A stretch of DNA of 64,000 nucleotides from Polynucleobacter sp. (GTDB taxonomy: Bacteria > Pseudomonadota > Gammaproteobacteria > Burkholderiales > Burkholderiaceae), in NCBI GenBank assembly GCA_024642065.1, contig JAHEBW010000045.1:186001-250000 (forward strand), in the 5' to 3' direction. Both the position numbers and the translations under genes were made by a program. Each line of letters begins with the position of its first letter. The stretch's first letter is position 1. Shown here piece by piece: positions 56,600 to 64,000 of the stretch. The notes under the pieces were generated by a model. That model worked only from the letters and a program-made list of their open reading frames with translations. It was not told the origin of the DNA and searched no databases.

Positions 56600-57583
56600 T
56601 TAATCTGCGTAGATACCAGCTTTCTTGATAATTGGTGTCCACAACTCAATTTGAGATTTCAAATGAGCTTTGTGACCAGCAGGGCTAGCATTTTTCTCGT
56701 TAGGTACTGTAGCACCTAAATCAAGCATTTTTGCTTTGTAACCTGCATCATTAATACCAGCCTTGATTGCTGCAGCCAATTTATCTGTAGCAGCCTTAGA
56801 TGTGCCCTTTGGAGCATAAACACCGTGCCATACATTCACTTGGAAGTTTTTCAAACCTTGCTCATGCATAGTTGGAATATCTTTGAATGCAGGGATACGT
56901 TGCATTGTAGTTGCGCCATACGCCTTTACTGAACCAGCCTTTAACTGACCAGCCAAGTTAGTTGTTTGGTCACACATCAATTGAACCTGGCCACCCATAA
57001 GATCTGTCAACGCTGGTGCAGTACCTTTGTATGGCACTGTTGTCATATCTTGCTGAATAGAGCTCATGAACAATAAGCCGCACAAGTGGCTAGCTGAACC
57101 GATACCAGCATTTGCATATGCAACTTTTGTACCGTTCGCTTTGATGTAAGCCAATAACTCTTTGTAGTTCTTAGGAGGCAAATCTTTGTTTGCAACCATC
57201 ACCATTGGCACATCAGCTACTTGACCTAAATGCTCAAAGTCAGTCAATGGATCGTAGCCTAAGTTACGGTATAGGCCTGGAGCTGTAGACATACCAATGT
57301 GGTGAATCAAAAGTGTGTAACCGTCATTAGCGGCATTCATTACTTTTTTAGCAGCAATCGTTCCACCAGCGCCTGGTGAGTTATCAACAATAACTTGTTG
57401 CTTTAGTGCTTTACCCATTACAAGTGCTAGCTCACGAGCAACTTTATCTGTTGGGCCACCTGCAGCAAAAGGAACAACCAATGTTACTGGCTTGTCTTCT
57501 GGGAATGCAGCTTGAGAAGTACCTGATACAACGGCCGCTAGAACACCTACAGCAACCATCGCTTTGCGAAAACTCTTGTTCAT
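56600..57583 (-). CDS. Bug-type tripartite tricarboxylate transporter substrate-binding protein
   Basis: Periplasmic solute receptor of 327 residues. The signal peptide ends near residue 26 (TSQAAF). Family motifs are FPEDKPVTLVVPFAAGGPTD, AKKVMNAANDGYTLL and ANAGIGSASHLCG. Bug proteins are greatly expanded in Burkholderiales and bind carboxylates or amides. No TctA/TctB membrane partner is nearby, so the orphan may share a transporter or act as a sensor. The ATG at 57583 has a strong AAGGAG. The 160-base gap upstream shows no clear promoter. Confidence 0.93.
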   Translation of the reverse strand: MNKSFRKAMVAVGVLAAVVSGTSQAAFPEDKPVTLVVPFAAGGPTDKVARELALVMGKALKQQVIVDNSPGAGGTIAAKKVMNAANDGYTLLIHHIGMSTAPGLYRNLGYDPLTDFEHLGQVADVPMVMVANKDLPPKNYKELLAYIKANGTKVAYANAGIGSASHLCGLLFMSSIQQDMTTVPYKGTAPALTDLMGGQVQLMCDQTTNLAGQLKAGSVKAYGATTMQRIPAFKDIPTMHEQGLKNFQVNVWHGVYAPKGTSKAATDKLAAAIKAGINDAGYKAKMLDLGATVPNEKNASPAGHKAHLKSQIELWTPIIKKAGIYAD

Positions 57584-57743
57584 AAATATCTCCTTAACGG
57601 TTGTTGCCATTAGAAATAAGCAAATCAACGTTTCCATTGTAAGGAAAAACGAAGGAAAAGTGAGATAAGTTACAAATCGTTTTACTAAGAATTTACCCTT
57701 AGAAAATAATTAAATGCTGCGGTGCAATATTTGATGTTAGGGC

Positions 57744-58172
57744 TTAGTTTTTGGCTAACAAAAATTGATTGTGATCTGAGGTAATGGTTACCTGCTCTTT
57801 TTGAGCCCGCTTGGCAATTTTTAGCACCAACTTATCTTTGCTGATCAAAGTTGCAGGTTTCAATGTGTAGGCCAGATTAATGAAAACTTGATCATCACGA
57901 TCCTTGCATTTCCAAGGCGCAACTTGCAACTCAAGATCATCAATAACTCTGGACCAGGATTGCCATTGCAAGATGGTCTCTTTTTGAGTCTCTTCGTCTA
58001 AATCAAATTGAGGCCGGCTAATGACATCAGCGAACTCTTCAATTGTGTTTTGAGTAGCAACTGCATCAAGCTCGTGATTTGTTAAAGCAGCGCGAAGCGG
58101 ATGCGCTCGCTCATCATCAAATACCAAAATATCCAGCAAAATATTTGTATCTAAAACAACGACAGGTTTCAC
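57744..58172 (-). CDS. PIN-domain protein, toxin-like, without a visible antitoxin
   Basis: The 142-residue protein has the PIN acidic residues: Asp8 in VVVLDTNILLD, Glu in NTIEEFADVI and Asp in CKDRDDQVFINLA. It belongs to the putative toxin-antitoxin PIN family, whose members are Mg-dependent ribonucleases. There is no small antitoxin gene next to it. It lies five bases after glmS on the same strand and looks like the third gene of glmU-glmS-PIN. It may be a domesticated nuclease. Confidence 0.88.
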   Translation of the reverse strand: MKPVVVLDTNILLDILVFDDERAHPLRAALTNHELDAVATQNTIEEFADVISRPQFDLDEETQKETILQWQSWSRVIDDLELQVAPWKCKDRDDQVFINLAYTLKPATLISKDKLVLKIAKRAQKEQVTITSDHNQFLLAKN

Positions 58173-58177
58173 TGGAT

Positions 58178-59998
58178 TTATTCGACGGTAACGGACTTGG
58201 CAAGATTTCTTGGCTTATCAACATCAGTGCCGCGAGCACATGCGGTGTGATATGCCAACAACTGTAGTGGTACCACGTGAAGAATTGGAGAAAGATCGCC
58301 GTAATGCTCAGGCATACGAATCACATGAATGCCATCAACCGCAGTGATGAGAGTATCTGCATCAGCAAATACGTATAACTTTCCACCACGCGCCTTAACC
58401 TCTTGCATATTGGATTTCAACTTCTCTAACAAAGCATCATTGGGCGCCACCGTTACAACTGGCATTTGCTCGGTTACTAAAGCTAATGGGCCATGCTTCA
58501 ATTCTCCAGCAGGATATGCTTCAGCATGAATATAAGAGATCTCTTTTAACTTCAACGCACCCTCTAGGGCAATCGGATAATGCAAACCTCTTCCCAAGAA
58601 AAGAGCATTCTCACACTTAGAGAATGACTCACTCCAAGCAATAATTTGCGGCTCAAGCGCCAAGGCTGCATTGATTGCAGAAGGTAGATGACGCAAACGA
58701 TTGAAGGCATCTTTTTCTTGTGCGTTACTCAATTGCTTTCTGTGTTTTGCCAAAGTAAGCGCCAACAAATACAAGCCAACCAACTGCGTCGTAAATGCTT
58801 TTGTGGAAGCAACACCAATCTCTGTACCAGCATGGGTTAAGAAACGATATTTAGTTTCTCTGACCATAGCGCTAGTGGCAACATTACAAACAGCAAGGGT
58901 TTCAGTATGGCCCAGTGATTGCGCATGACGAAGAGCAGCCAATGTATCGGCCGTTTCGCCAGACTGAGAAACCACGATGACTAGCGCATTTGGATTGGGC
59001 ACAGTTTTGCGATAGCGATATTCACTTGCAATCTCAACCTGAGTCGATATTCCTGCTAAATCTTCTAGCCAATATTTAGCCGTACTTGCAGCGTAATAAC
59101 TTGTACCGCACGCCAAAATCAAAACACTATTAATTTTTTCCCAGTCAGCACTTGTTGCACCAAACAAAGATGGGTCAGCATGTTGCGCGTGACCTAATGT
59201 ATCTGCAATGGCGCGGGGCTGCTCAAAAATTTCTTTTTGCATGTAATGCTGATATGGGCCCAAATCAACGGCTGCCACTTGCGCAGGAACATCTTTTTTA
59301 GCTCGCGTCTGAATCTCGCCATTGACATTAGTAATGGTTACGCCATCAGTTGTTAAAACAGCAATGTCACCTTCTTCAAGATATGACATTGAGTTAGCAT
59401 GCTCTGCAACAGCTAGAGCATCTGAAGCTAGAAAATTTTCTTGATTGCCATAAGCAACCACTAGAGGTGAGCCCACTCGAGCCCCAACCAAAATACCAGG
59501 TGCATCCTGAGCAATAACGCCAATCGCATACGCACCGTGCAATCTTGGAACAATGGCGCGCACGGCGGCTGGCAAATCTCTTTGCGTCATCTTCACATAA
59601 GTTTGATGAATCAGGTGAGCAATGACTTCTGTATCTGTTTGCGAAACAAAAATATAGCCAGCAGCTTTGAGCTCTTCTCTTAATTCTTCATAATTTTCGA
59701 TAATGCCGTTATGAACCAAACCAATCAAATCGTTTGAAAAGTGAGGATGAGCATTAACAGTATCAGGCTTGCCATGAGTGGCCCAGCGAGTGTGAGCAAT
59801 ACCAATATTGCCAGACATTTTCTGGCCCTGCTCTGCTAAATCCGAAACTCGAGCAGTTGTTCGCGCTCTAACTAACTCTCCATTAGATACCAAAGCAAAA
59901 CCGCAAGAGTCATAGCCGCGGTATTCAAGCCGACGAAGGCCTTCAACTAAAACATCAACGATATTTCTTTTAGCTACTGCGCCAACAATCCCACACAT
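58178..59998 (-). CDS. glmS: Glutamine-fructose-6-phosphate aminotransferase (isomerizing)
   Basis: Makes glucosamine 6-phosphate for peptidoglycan and LPS. The 606-residue protein has catalytic Cys2 ([10 protein letters not shown]), the glutaminase domain with [15 protein letters not shown], and two SIS sugar-isomerase domains (ACGTSYYAA and [20 protein letters not shown]). The C-terminus is the standard LAKSVTVE. It follows glmU by 33 bases, too short for a glmS ribozyme. Confidence 0.98.
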   Translation of the reverse strand: MCGIVGAVAKRNIVDVLVEGLRRLEYRGYDSCGFALVSNGELVRARTTARVSDLAEQGQKMSGNIGIAHTRWATHGKPDTVNAHPHFSNDLIGLVHNGIIENYEELREELKAAGYIFVSQTDTEVIAHLIHQTYVKMTQRDLPAAVRAIVPRLHGAYAIGVIAQDAPGILVGARVGSPLVVAYGNQENFLASDALAVAEHANSMSYLEEGDIAVLTTDGVTITNVNGEIQTRAKKDVPAQVAAVDLGPYQHYMQKEIFEQPRAIADTLGHAQHADPSLFGATSADWEKINSVLILACGTSYYAASTAKYWLEDLAGISTQVEIASEYRYRKTVPNPNALVIVVSQSGETADTLAALRHAQSLGHTETLAVCNVATSAMVRETKYRFLTHAGTEIGVASTKAFTTQLVGLYLLALTLAKHRKQLSNAQEKDAFNRLRHLPSAINAALALEPQIIAWSESFSKCENALFLGRGLHYPIALEGALKLKEISYIHAEAYPAGELKHGPLALVTEQMPVVTVAPNDALLEKLKSNMQEVKARGGKLYVFADADTLITAVDGIHVIRMPEHYGDLSPILHVVPLQLLAYHTACARGTDVDKPRNLAKSVTVE

Positions 59999-60031
59999 GA
60001 CTATTTCCTATTAGTTGATGCTCTATCTAAT

Positions 60032-61399
60032 TTATTTTGATTTTTTGACTGGTCGCTGCCAGTTCAATGAAATTTGTTTAACTCTTGTAACCGTGAGCTG
60101 ACCTGCTGGCGCATCTTTAGTAAGCGTCGTTCCTGCGCCCAATGTTGCTCCCTTGCCAACGGTCACGGGGGCCACTAATTGAGTATCTGAACCGATAAAC
60201 GCTTCATCCTCAATAACTGTTCGGAATTTGTTAACGCCGTCGTAGTTACAAGTAATGGTGCCCGCACCAACGTTAACCTTAGAACCAATTGTTGCATCAC
60301 CAATGTAGGCCAAATGATTAGCTTTACTGTTAGAAGCAATTTGACTGTTCTTTACTTCAACAAAGTTACCAATATGAACTTCATTAGCAAGCTCTGTACC
60401 AGGGCGCAATCTTGCATAAGGGCCAATCACACTCTTGGCACCAACTTTAGCTTGATCAATATGCGTGTAGGCATGAATCACAGCGCCAGCCTCAATCACC
60501 GCATCACGAATCACACAGTAAGGACCGACTGATACGCCATCTGCCAAAGTTACCTGGCCTTCAAAAATACATCCAACATCAATTTTTACATCTTGGCCGC
60601 AAACTAATTGGCCTCGAATATCTATTCTTGCAGGATCCATTAAAGTGACGCCCGCATCGAGTAAGCGCTTAGCCAACTCCAGTTGCCATGTGCGCTCTAA
60701 CTCTGCAAGTTGTTCACGACTGTTAACTCCAACAGTTTCCCAAGATGCATCAGGCGCTGTTGTGTGAACTGGCACTCCCTCATTAACCGCCAAAGAGATG
60801 ATGTCTGTTAAATAATATTCACCTTGAGCATTATTTGGCTCTAAAGCTTTTAACCAACGCTTTAATTGCGCGGTAGGAACAGCCATTAGGCCTGTATTAA
60901 TTTCTGTAATAGCCTTGATCTCTGGGTTGGCATCTTTCTCTTCAACGATAGATTGAACGCCACCATCCAGATTTCTAACAATTCTTCCATAGCCACTTGG
61001 GTTCGGCATGATTTGGGTCAACAAACCCAAGGCACCTTCACCAGCTAACTGACATAAACGCTCTAAGGTTTTAGTTTGAATCAATGGCACATCGCCATAC
61101 AAGATCAAAGTTGGTTCACTGTCGACCAAAAGATCTGCCGCCTGTAAAACAGCGTGTCCAGTACCTTTTTGCTCTTTTTGAACAACTGTTTTGGCAGAAA
61201 TCGCTGATTTCTCGAGATATTCTCGAATGGCATCACCACCATGCCCAAGAACAACAATCGCCTGATGCTGGCCTGTTATGGCCGCAGCACTGGCAATTGC
61301 ATGCGCAAGCATGGGCTTGCCGGCAAGCGGGTGTAAAACCTTGGGCAAAGCAGATCGCATACGCTTTCCCTGCCCAGCAGCTAATATGACTATATTCAT
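60032..61399 (-). CDS. glmU: Bifunctional GlcN-1-P acetyltransferase/UDP-GlcNAc pyrophosphorylase
   Basis: Completes UDP-GlcNAc synthesis. The 455-residue protein has the pyrophosphorylase motif [20 protein letters not shown] at the N-terminus, GTGHAVLQA near residue 81, and the left-handed beta-helix acetyltransferase domain from about 250, with hexapeptide repeats and [11 protein letters not shown]-like [20 protein letters not shown]. The start lies 13 bases from the divergent lipoprotein gene. Confidence 0.98.
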   Translation of the reverse strand: MNIVILAAGQGKRMRSALPKVLHPLAGKPMLAHAIASAAAITGQHQAIVVLGHGGDAIREYLEKSAISAKTVVQKEQKGTGHAVLQAADLLVDSEPTLILYGDVPLIQTKTLERLCQLAGEGALGLLTQIMPNPSGYGRIVRNLDGGVQSIVEEKDANPEIKAITEINTGLMAVPTAQLKRWLKALEPNNAQGEYYLTDIISLAVNEGVPVHTTAPDASWETVGVNSREQLAELERTWQLELAKRLLDAGVTLMDPARIDIRGQLVCGQDVKIDVGCIFEGQVTLADGVSVGPYCVIRDAVIEAGAVIHAYTHIDQAKVGAKSVIGPYARLRPGTELANEVHIGNFVEVKNSQIASNSKANHLAYIGDATIGSKVNVGAGTITCNYDGVNKFRTVIEDEAFIGSDTQLVAPVTVGKGATLGAGTTLTKDAPAGQLTVTRVKQISLNWQRPVKKSK

Positions 61400-61412
61400 T
61401 GATAATAATTAT

Positions 61413-62330
61413 ATGTGTTTATTCAAGCGCCTCCTAACTCCCAAGCTAATAATGGTTTATTTCATATTTGCCATTATTTCTGGGTGTAGTGCTGTTCGCC
61501 TGGTATATAACCAAGGGGATACGCTGACCTATTGGTGGCTAGATGATCATATTGGCTTTAATTCAGAGCAAGAGGCGTTTACCAGGTCGTCTCTAGAGCA
61601 TCTTTTCTGGTGGCACCGAACAGAACAGCTACAAGCTATTTCTGTAACTTTAGATAAAGCCCAGCAAAAACTTCAAAAGCCCATCTCCAAACAAGAAATG
61701 GTGGGTTTAACGGGTGACTTAAAAAAACATGGTTACAGCATATTTGATCAAATCATCCCTGATGCCGCTAAATTAGTAATTAGCCTTCAGCCGGCGCAAA
61801 TTGATTCGATTGAAAGACGTTTTGCAAAAAACAATGAAAAGTTCCGTAAAGAGTTTTTACTGGACAACAAAGATAAACAAGTAAAAATTCGCGCTGACCG
61901 AGTCATCGACAGAACAGAATGGCTATTTGGCAGTCTTAGCAAAGAGCAAGAAAAGAAGATTCGAGAATTTCTAATTAATCACCCAGTCGACATGGAGATG
62001 GTCTACAAAGAACGCTTACGTCGACAATCGGATTTGATTCAAATTTGCAAAGAGGTTAATCAAAAGAAGTTAAGTCAAAAAGCAACCGAGGCGCTATTAA
62101 AAGACTATATGAAGTTTTTTGAAGCAGGCAAAACAAAAGATCAACAAGCCTTTAACAAAAAATGGATGGAGACTGGTGCAGAAGTCACATCATTCATCAC
62201 ACATGTAATGAATGATGAACAACGTCAATATGCTTTTGAAAGAATTGGTGGGTGGCTTACAGATGTTCGCGAACTGATTAGAGATTCATCTGCACTGGCT
62301 GCCAAGAGATCTGCTCTTCTAAATCGCTAG
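61413..62330 (+). CDS. DUF6279 family lipoprotein
   Basis: The 305-residue protein from the ATG at 61413 has a lipoprotein signal with lipobox ISGCSA (Cys25), followed by [20 protein letters not shown], characteristic of DUF6279. The rest is a long, charged, mostly helical periplasmic domain. The function is unknown. The frame is open further upstream across glmU, but the signal peptide fixes the start. The last 53 bases overlap the convergent ttcA. Confidence 0.87.
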   Translation: MCLFKRLLTPKLIMVYFIFAIISGCSAVRLVYNQGDTLTYWWLDDHIGFNSEQEAFTRSSLEHLFWWHRTEQLQAISVTLDKAQQKLQKPISKQEMVGLTGDLKKHGYSIFDQIIPDAAKLVISLQPAQIDSIERRFAKNNEKFRKEFLLDNKDKQVKIRADRVIDRTEWLFGSLSKEQEKKIREFLINHPVDMEMVYKERLRRQSDLIQICKEVNQKKLSQKATEALLKDYMKFFEAGKTKDQQAFNKKWMETGAEVTSFITHVMNDEQRQYAFERIGGWLTDVRELIRDSSALAAKRSALLNR

Positions 62331-63129
62331 AGCCACTAGTATCAGTTAAATTTTTAAAATCAAATTCTTTGCCATCCATCAAATGTGATGGCACCACATT
62401 CTGTAATGAGCTAAATAAACTCTCTACACGACCTGGAAATTTCTTTTCCCAGTCACGCAATAAAGCTTTCATCGCATTTCTTTGAAGATTCTCTTGGCTA
62501 CCGCAAAGATTGCAAGGAATAATTGGGAACTCCATTTGTACTGCGTATTTCTCTAAATAGCGCTCTGGTACATAAGCTAAGGGACGAATAACAATATGCT
62601 TGCCATCATCAGACCTTAACTTTGGCGGCATTCCTTTTAACTTGCCGCCATGAAACATATTCATTAATAGCGTTTCTAAAATGTCATCGCGATGATGTCC
62701 CAAGGCAATCTTTGTGGCGCCCAACTCTCCTGCAACGCGATAGAGAATGCCACGACGTAATCTTGAACATAAGCCACAAGTTGTCTTTCCCTCGGGGATG
62801 ACTCTCTTAACAATCCCGTAGGTATCCTGCTCCTCGATGTGGAAAGGTATGCCGAGCTTCTTCAGATAATTCGGCAAAATCTCTTCCGGAAAACCCGGCT
62901 GCTTTTGATCAAGATTAACAGCAACCAACTCAAAATTGATAGGCGCCCGCTCACGCAATTTCATTAAAACATCCAACATGGCATAACTATCTTTTCCGCC
63001 GGAAAGACAAACCATGACCTTGTCACCCTCTTCGATCATGTTGTAATCGACAATAGCTTGCCCTGCTAGACGACAGAGTTTTTTGTCTAGCTTATTTTCT
63101 TCGTAAGCGATTTTGCGAGGATCTTTCAT
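62278..63129 (-). CDS. ttcA: tRNA 2-thiocytidine(32) synthetase TtcA
   Basis: Thiolates C32 of certain tRNAs using ATP and an iron-sulfur cluster. The 283-residue protein has the PP-loop [10 protein letters not shown] near residue 44 and the cluster cysteines [10 protein letters not shown] near residue 117, with a third in [13 protein letters not shown]. The start overlaps the folB stop by four bases. The 3' end overlaps the lipoprotein gene. Confidence 0.96.
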   Translation of the reverse strand: MKDPRKIAYEENKLDKKLCRLAGQAIVDYNMIEEGDKVMVCLSGGKDSYAMLDVLMKLRERAPINFELVAVNLDQKQPGFPEEILPNYLKKLGIPFHIEEQDTYGIVKRVIPEGKTTCGLCSRLRRGILYRVAGELGATKIALGHHRDDILETLLMNMFHGGKLKGMPPKLRSDDGKHIVIRPLAYVPERYLEKYAVQMEFPIIPCNLCGSQENLQRNAMKALLRDWEKKFPGRVESLFSSLQNVVPSHLMDGKEFDFKNLTDTSGSSDLEEQISWQPVQMNL

Positions 63130-63518
63130 TCTTTAATCAAAAATATCTCAACGCCAACAGCGTCACAATCTGGATAAACATCTGGCTTAGCAGTTGAAAC
63201 TCTTACCGCTCTAACATGAGGGTGAGCCAGCATAATTTTAGCAACGTCATCGCATAGAGTTTCTTGCAAATGAATATGGCCCTTGGCCACTCTTTCAACA
63301 ATACTTCTACGCATAAAGTCATAGTCAAGCACTTCCTCAAGACTATCTTTTGTTGGCGTGCTTTCATTTAAGGGAACAAATAAATCAACATTGATTAAAA
63401 CGCGCTGCTCGCCACGCTTCTCAAAATCATGAACGCCAATATTGATATAAATTTCGTAATTGCTTAAAAATAATCTACGGCAATCCATTAAACGCGGATG
63501 GGATAGCAAAGCTTGCAT
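63126..63518 (-). CDS. folB: Dihydroneopterin aldolase
   Basis: Cleaves dihydroneopterin in folate synthesis. The 130-residue protein has [22 protein letters not shown] near the N-terminus and [15 protein letters not shown] containing the conserved glutamate. The catalytic lysine region is [18 protein letters not shown]. It lies two bases after the SDR gene, possibly part of the same pterin pathway. Confidence 0.94.
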   Translation of the reverse strand: MQALLSHPRLMDCRRLFLSNYEIYINIGVHDFEKRGEQRVLINVDLFVPLNESTPTKDSLEEVLDYDFMRRSIVERVAKGHIHLQETLCDDVAKIMLAHPHVRAVRVSTAKPDVYPDCDAVGVEIFLIKE

Positions 63519-63520
63519 GA

Positions 63521-64000
63521 TTACTCCGTTAAAAACATAACGTCACGATCTGTAGACAACAAATGCTGTCCGCCATCAACGTAAAGTGTGGTGCCAGTAA
63601 TGGCATTAGATTTTGCCAAGTAAACCACTGCACCAGCAATATCTTCAGGTGCCGATGATTTACCAAGCGGCGTCATGGCATGGGCTTTTACAAACCCATC
63701 TTCTGACTGATCTCCAGAAACCATTGTAATTCCTGGAGCAACTCCAACTACTCGCAAAATAGGTGCAAATGACTGCGCCAACAAAGTGGTGGCGGAATGA
63801 AGCGCTGCTTTTGAGAGTGTGTAAGACAAAAAGTCTGGATTAAGATTAGCCAGCTTCTGATCAAGTAAGTTAATAATCACGCCTGAAGGCGCGTCGCCAC
63901 CAGCAGCCTTGAGCTTGGCATGTTGACGGTATAAGTCACGAGACAAGATTAATGGCGCAGCAACGTTAGTGGTCATGTGACGGTCTAATGCTGAATAACT
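63521..64000 (-). CDS. Short-chain dehydrogenase/reductase, 5' part cut by window edge
   Basis: The frame is open to the window edge, so the ATG at 63976 is internal and the N-terminal NAD(P) domain is missing. Visible parts are HMTTNVAAPLILSRDL, the catalytic Tyr-x3-Lys in LSYTLSKAAL, a GVAPGIT motif and the C-terminal TGTTLYVDGGQHL. The position before folB and the sequence pattern suggest a FolM/pteridine-reductase-like SDR, but this is inference. Confidence 0.85.
   Translation of the reverse strand, partial: SYSALDRHMTTNVAAPLILSRDLYRQHAKLKAAGGDAPSGVIINLLDQKLANLNPDFLSYTLSKAALHSATTLLAQSFAPILRVVGVAPGITMVSGDQSEDGFVKAHAMTPLGKSSAPEDIAGAVVYLAKSNAITGTTLYVDGGQHLLSTDRDVMFLTE

Noticed and set aside
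57744-58172. PIN gene as half of a mobile toxin-antitoxin module
   Set aside because: No antitoxin ORF, no flanking repeats or mobility genes, and close coupling to glmS.
59999-60031. Possible glmS ribozyme before glmS
   Set aside because: Only 33 bases separate glmU from glmS, far too short for the ribozyme.

Overview
The window reads as one piece of a compact, AT-rich betaproteobacterial chromosome. The best fit is a Burkholderiaceae member of the Polynucleobacter type. Supporting signs are a PhaM-like PHB granule protein, the small families DUF1840, DUF2909, DUF2970 and DUF1289, an orphan Bug-type binding protein, a methionine synthase encoded as two ORFs, the GshA/GshB/PTS order and a proteobacterial aa3-type cytochrome oxidase locus. 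Genes overlap by 1-4 bases or sit a few bases apart, and no gap between genes exceeds 300 bases (the longest is 29614-29860). I found no rRNA, tRNA, insertion sequence, prophage or CRISPR array. The genus assignment is inference from gene content.

Layout. 1-4034 (minus): ferredoxin, coaD, rsmD and a pair of M16 peptidase subunits. 4056-5884 (plus): ftsY and rpoH, the latter behind a perfect CIRCE operator. 5933-14843 (mostly minus): cytochrome c oxidase structural genes (ctaC, ctaD, ctaE) with copper and heme A assembly factors (ctaG, SCO, SURF1, ctaA, ctaB) and several tiny membrane proteins, one of 41 residues. 15005-22119: BioC-like methyltransferase, comF, trmL, gpsA-secB-grxC-rhodanese, then gpmA-ctpA-moeB. 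22106-26833 (minus): glutathione synthesis (gshA, gshB) followed by a regulatory PTS (EIIA, HPr, EI). 26963-29613 (minus): nitrogen-responsive porin-glnK-amtB operon behind a sigma-54 promoter and NtrC-like sites. 29861-38873: ubiK, MFS transporter, TlpA-like protein, lipA-lipB, a small ferredoxin, VanZ-like protein, birA-coaX and rfaE2.

38892-46894 is the most distinctive region. It holds a B12-binding MerR-type regulator with every residue needed for a LitR/CarH light sensor, an iron-sulfur photolyase, a glutathione peroxidase, and a tightly coupled five-gene unit (FAD oxidoreductase, DUF1365, cyclopropane-fatty-acid-synthase-like methyltransferase, SDR, NTF2-like protein). Together these look like a light/photooxidative-stress regulon for DNA repair, peroxide removal and membrane lipid modification. 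Candidate operators and a long hairpin lie between its transcription units.

46917-64000: dsbA, an SPOR-domain protein, argS, split metH, phaM, a metallo-beta-lactamase-fold protein, carbonic anhydrase, an orphan tricarboxylate-type binding protein, glmU-glmS-PIN, a DUF6279 lipoprotein, ttcA, folB and a truncated SDR at the right edge. Several convergent pairs share coding DNA at their 3' ends.
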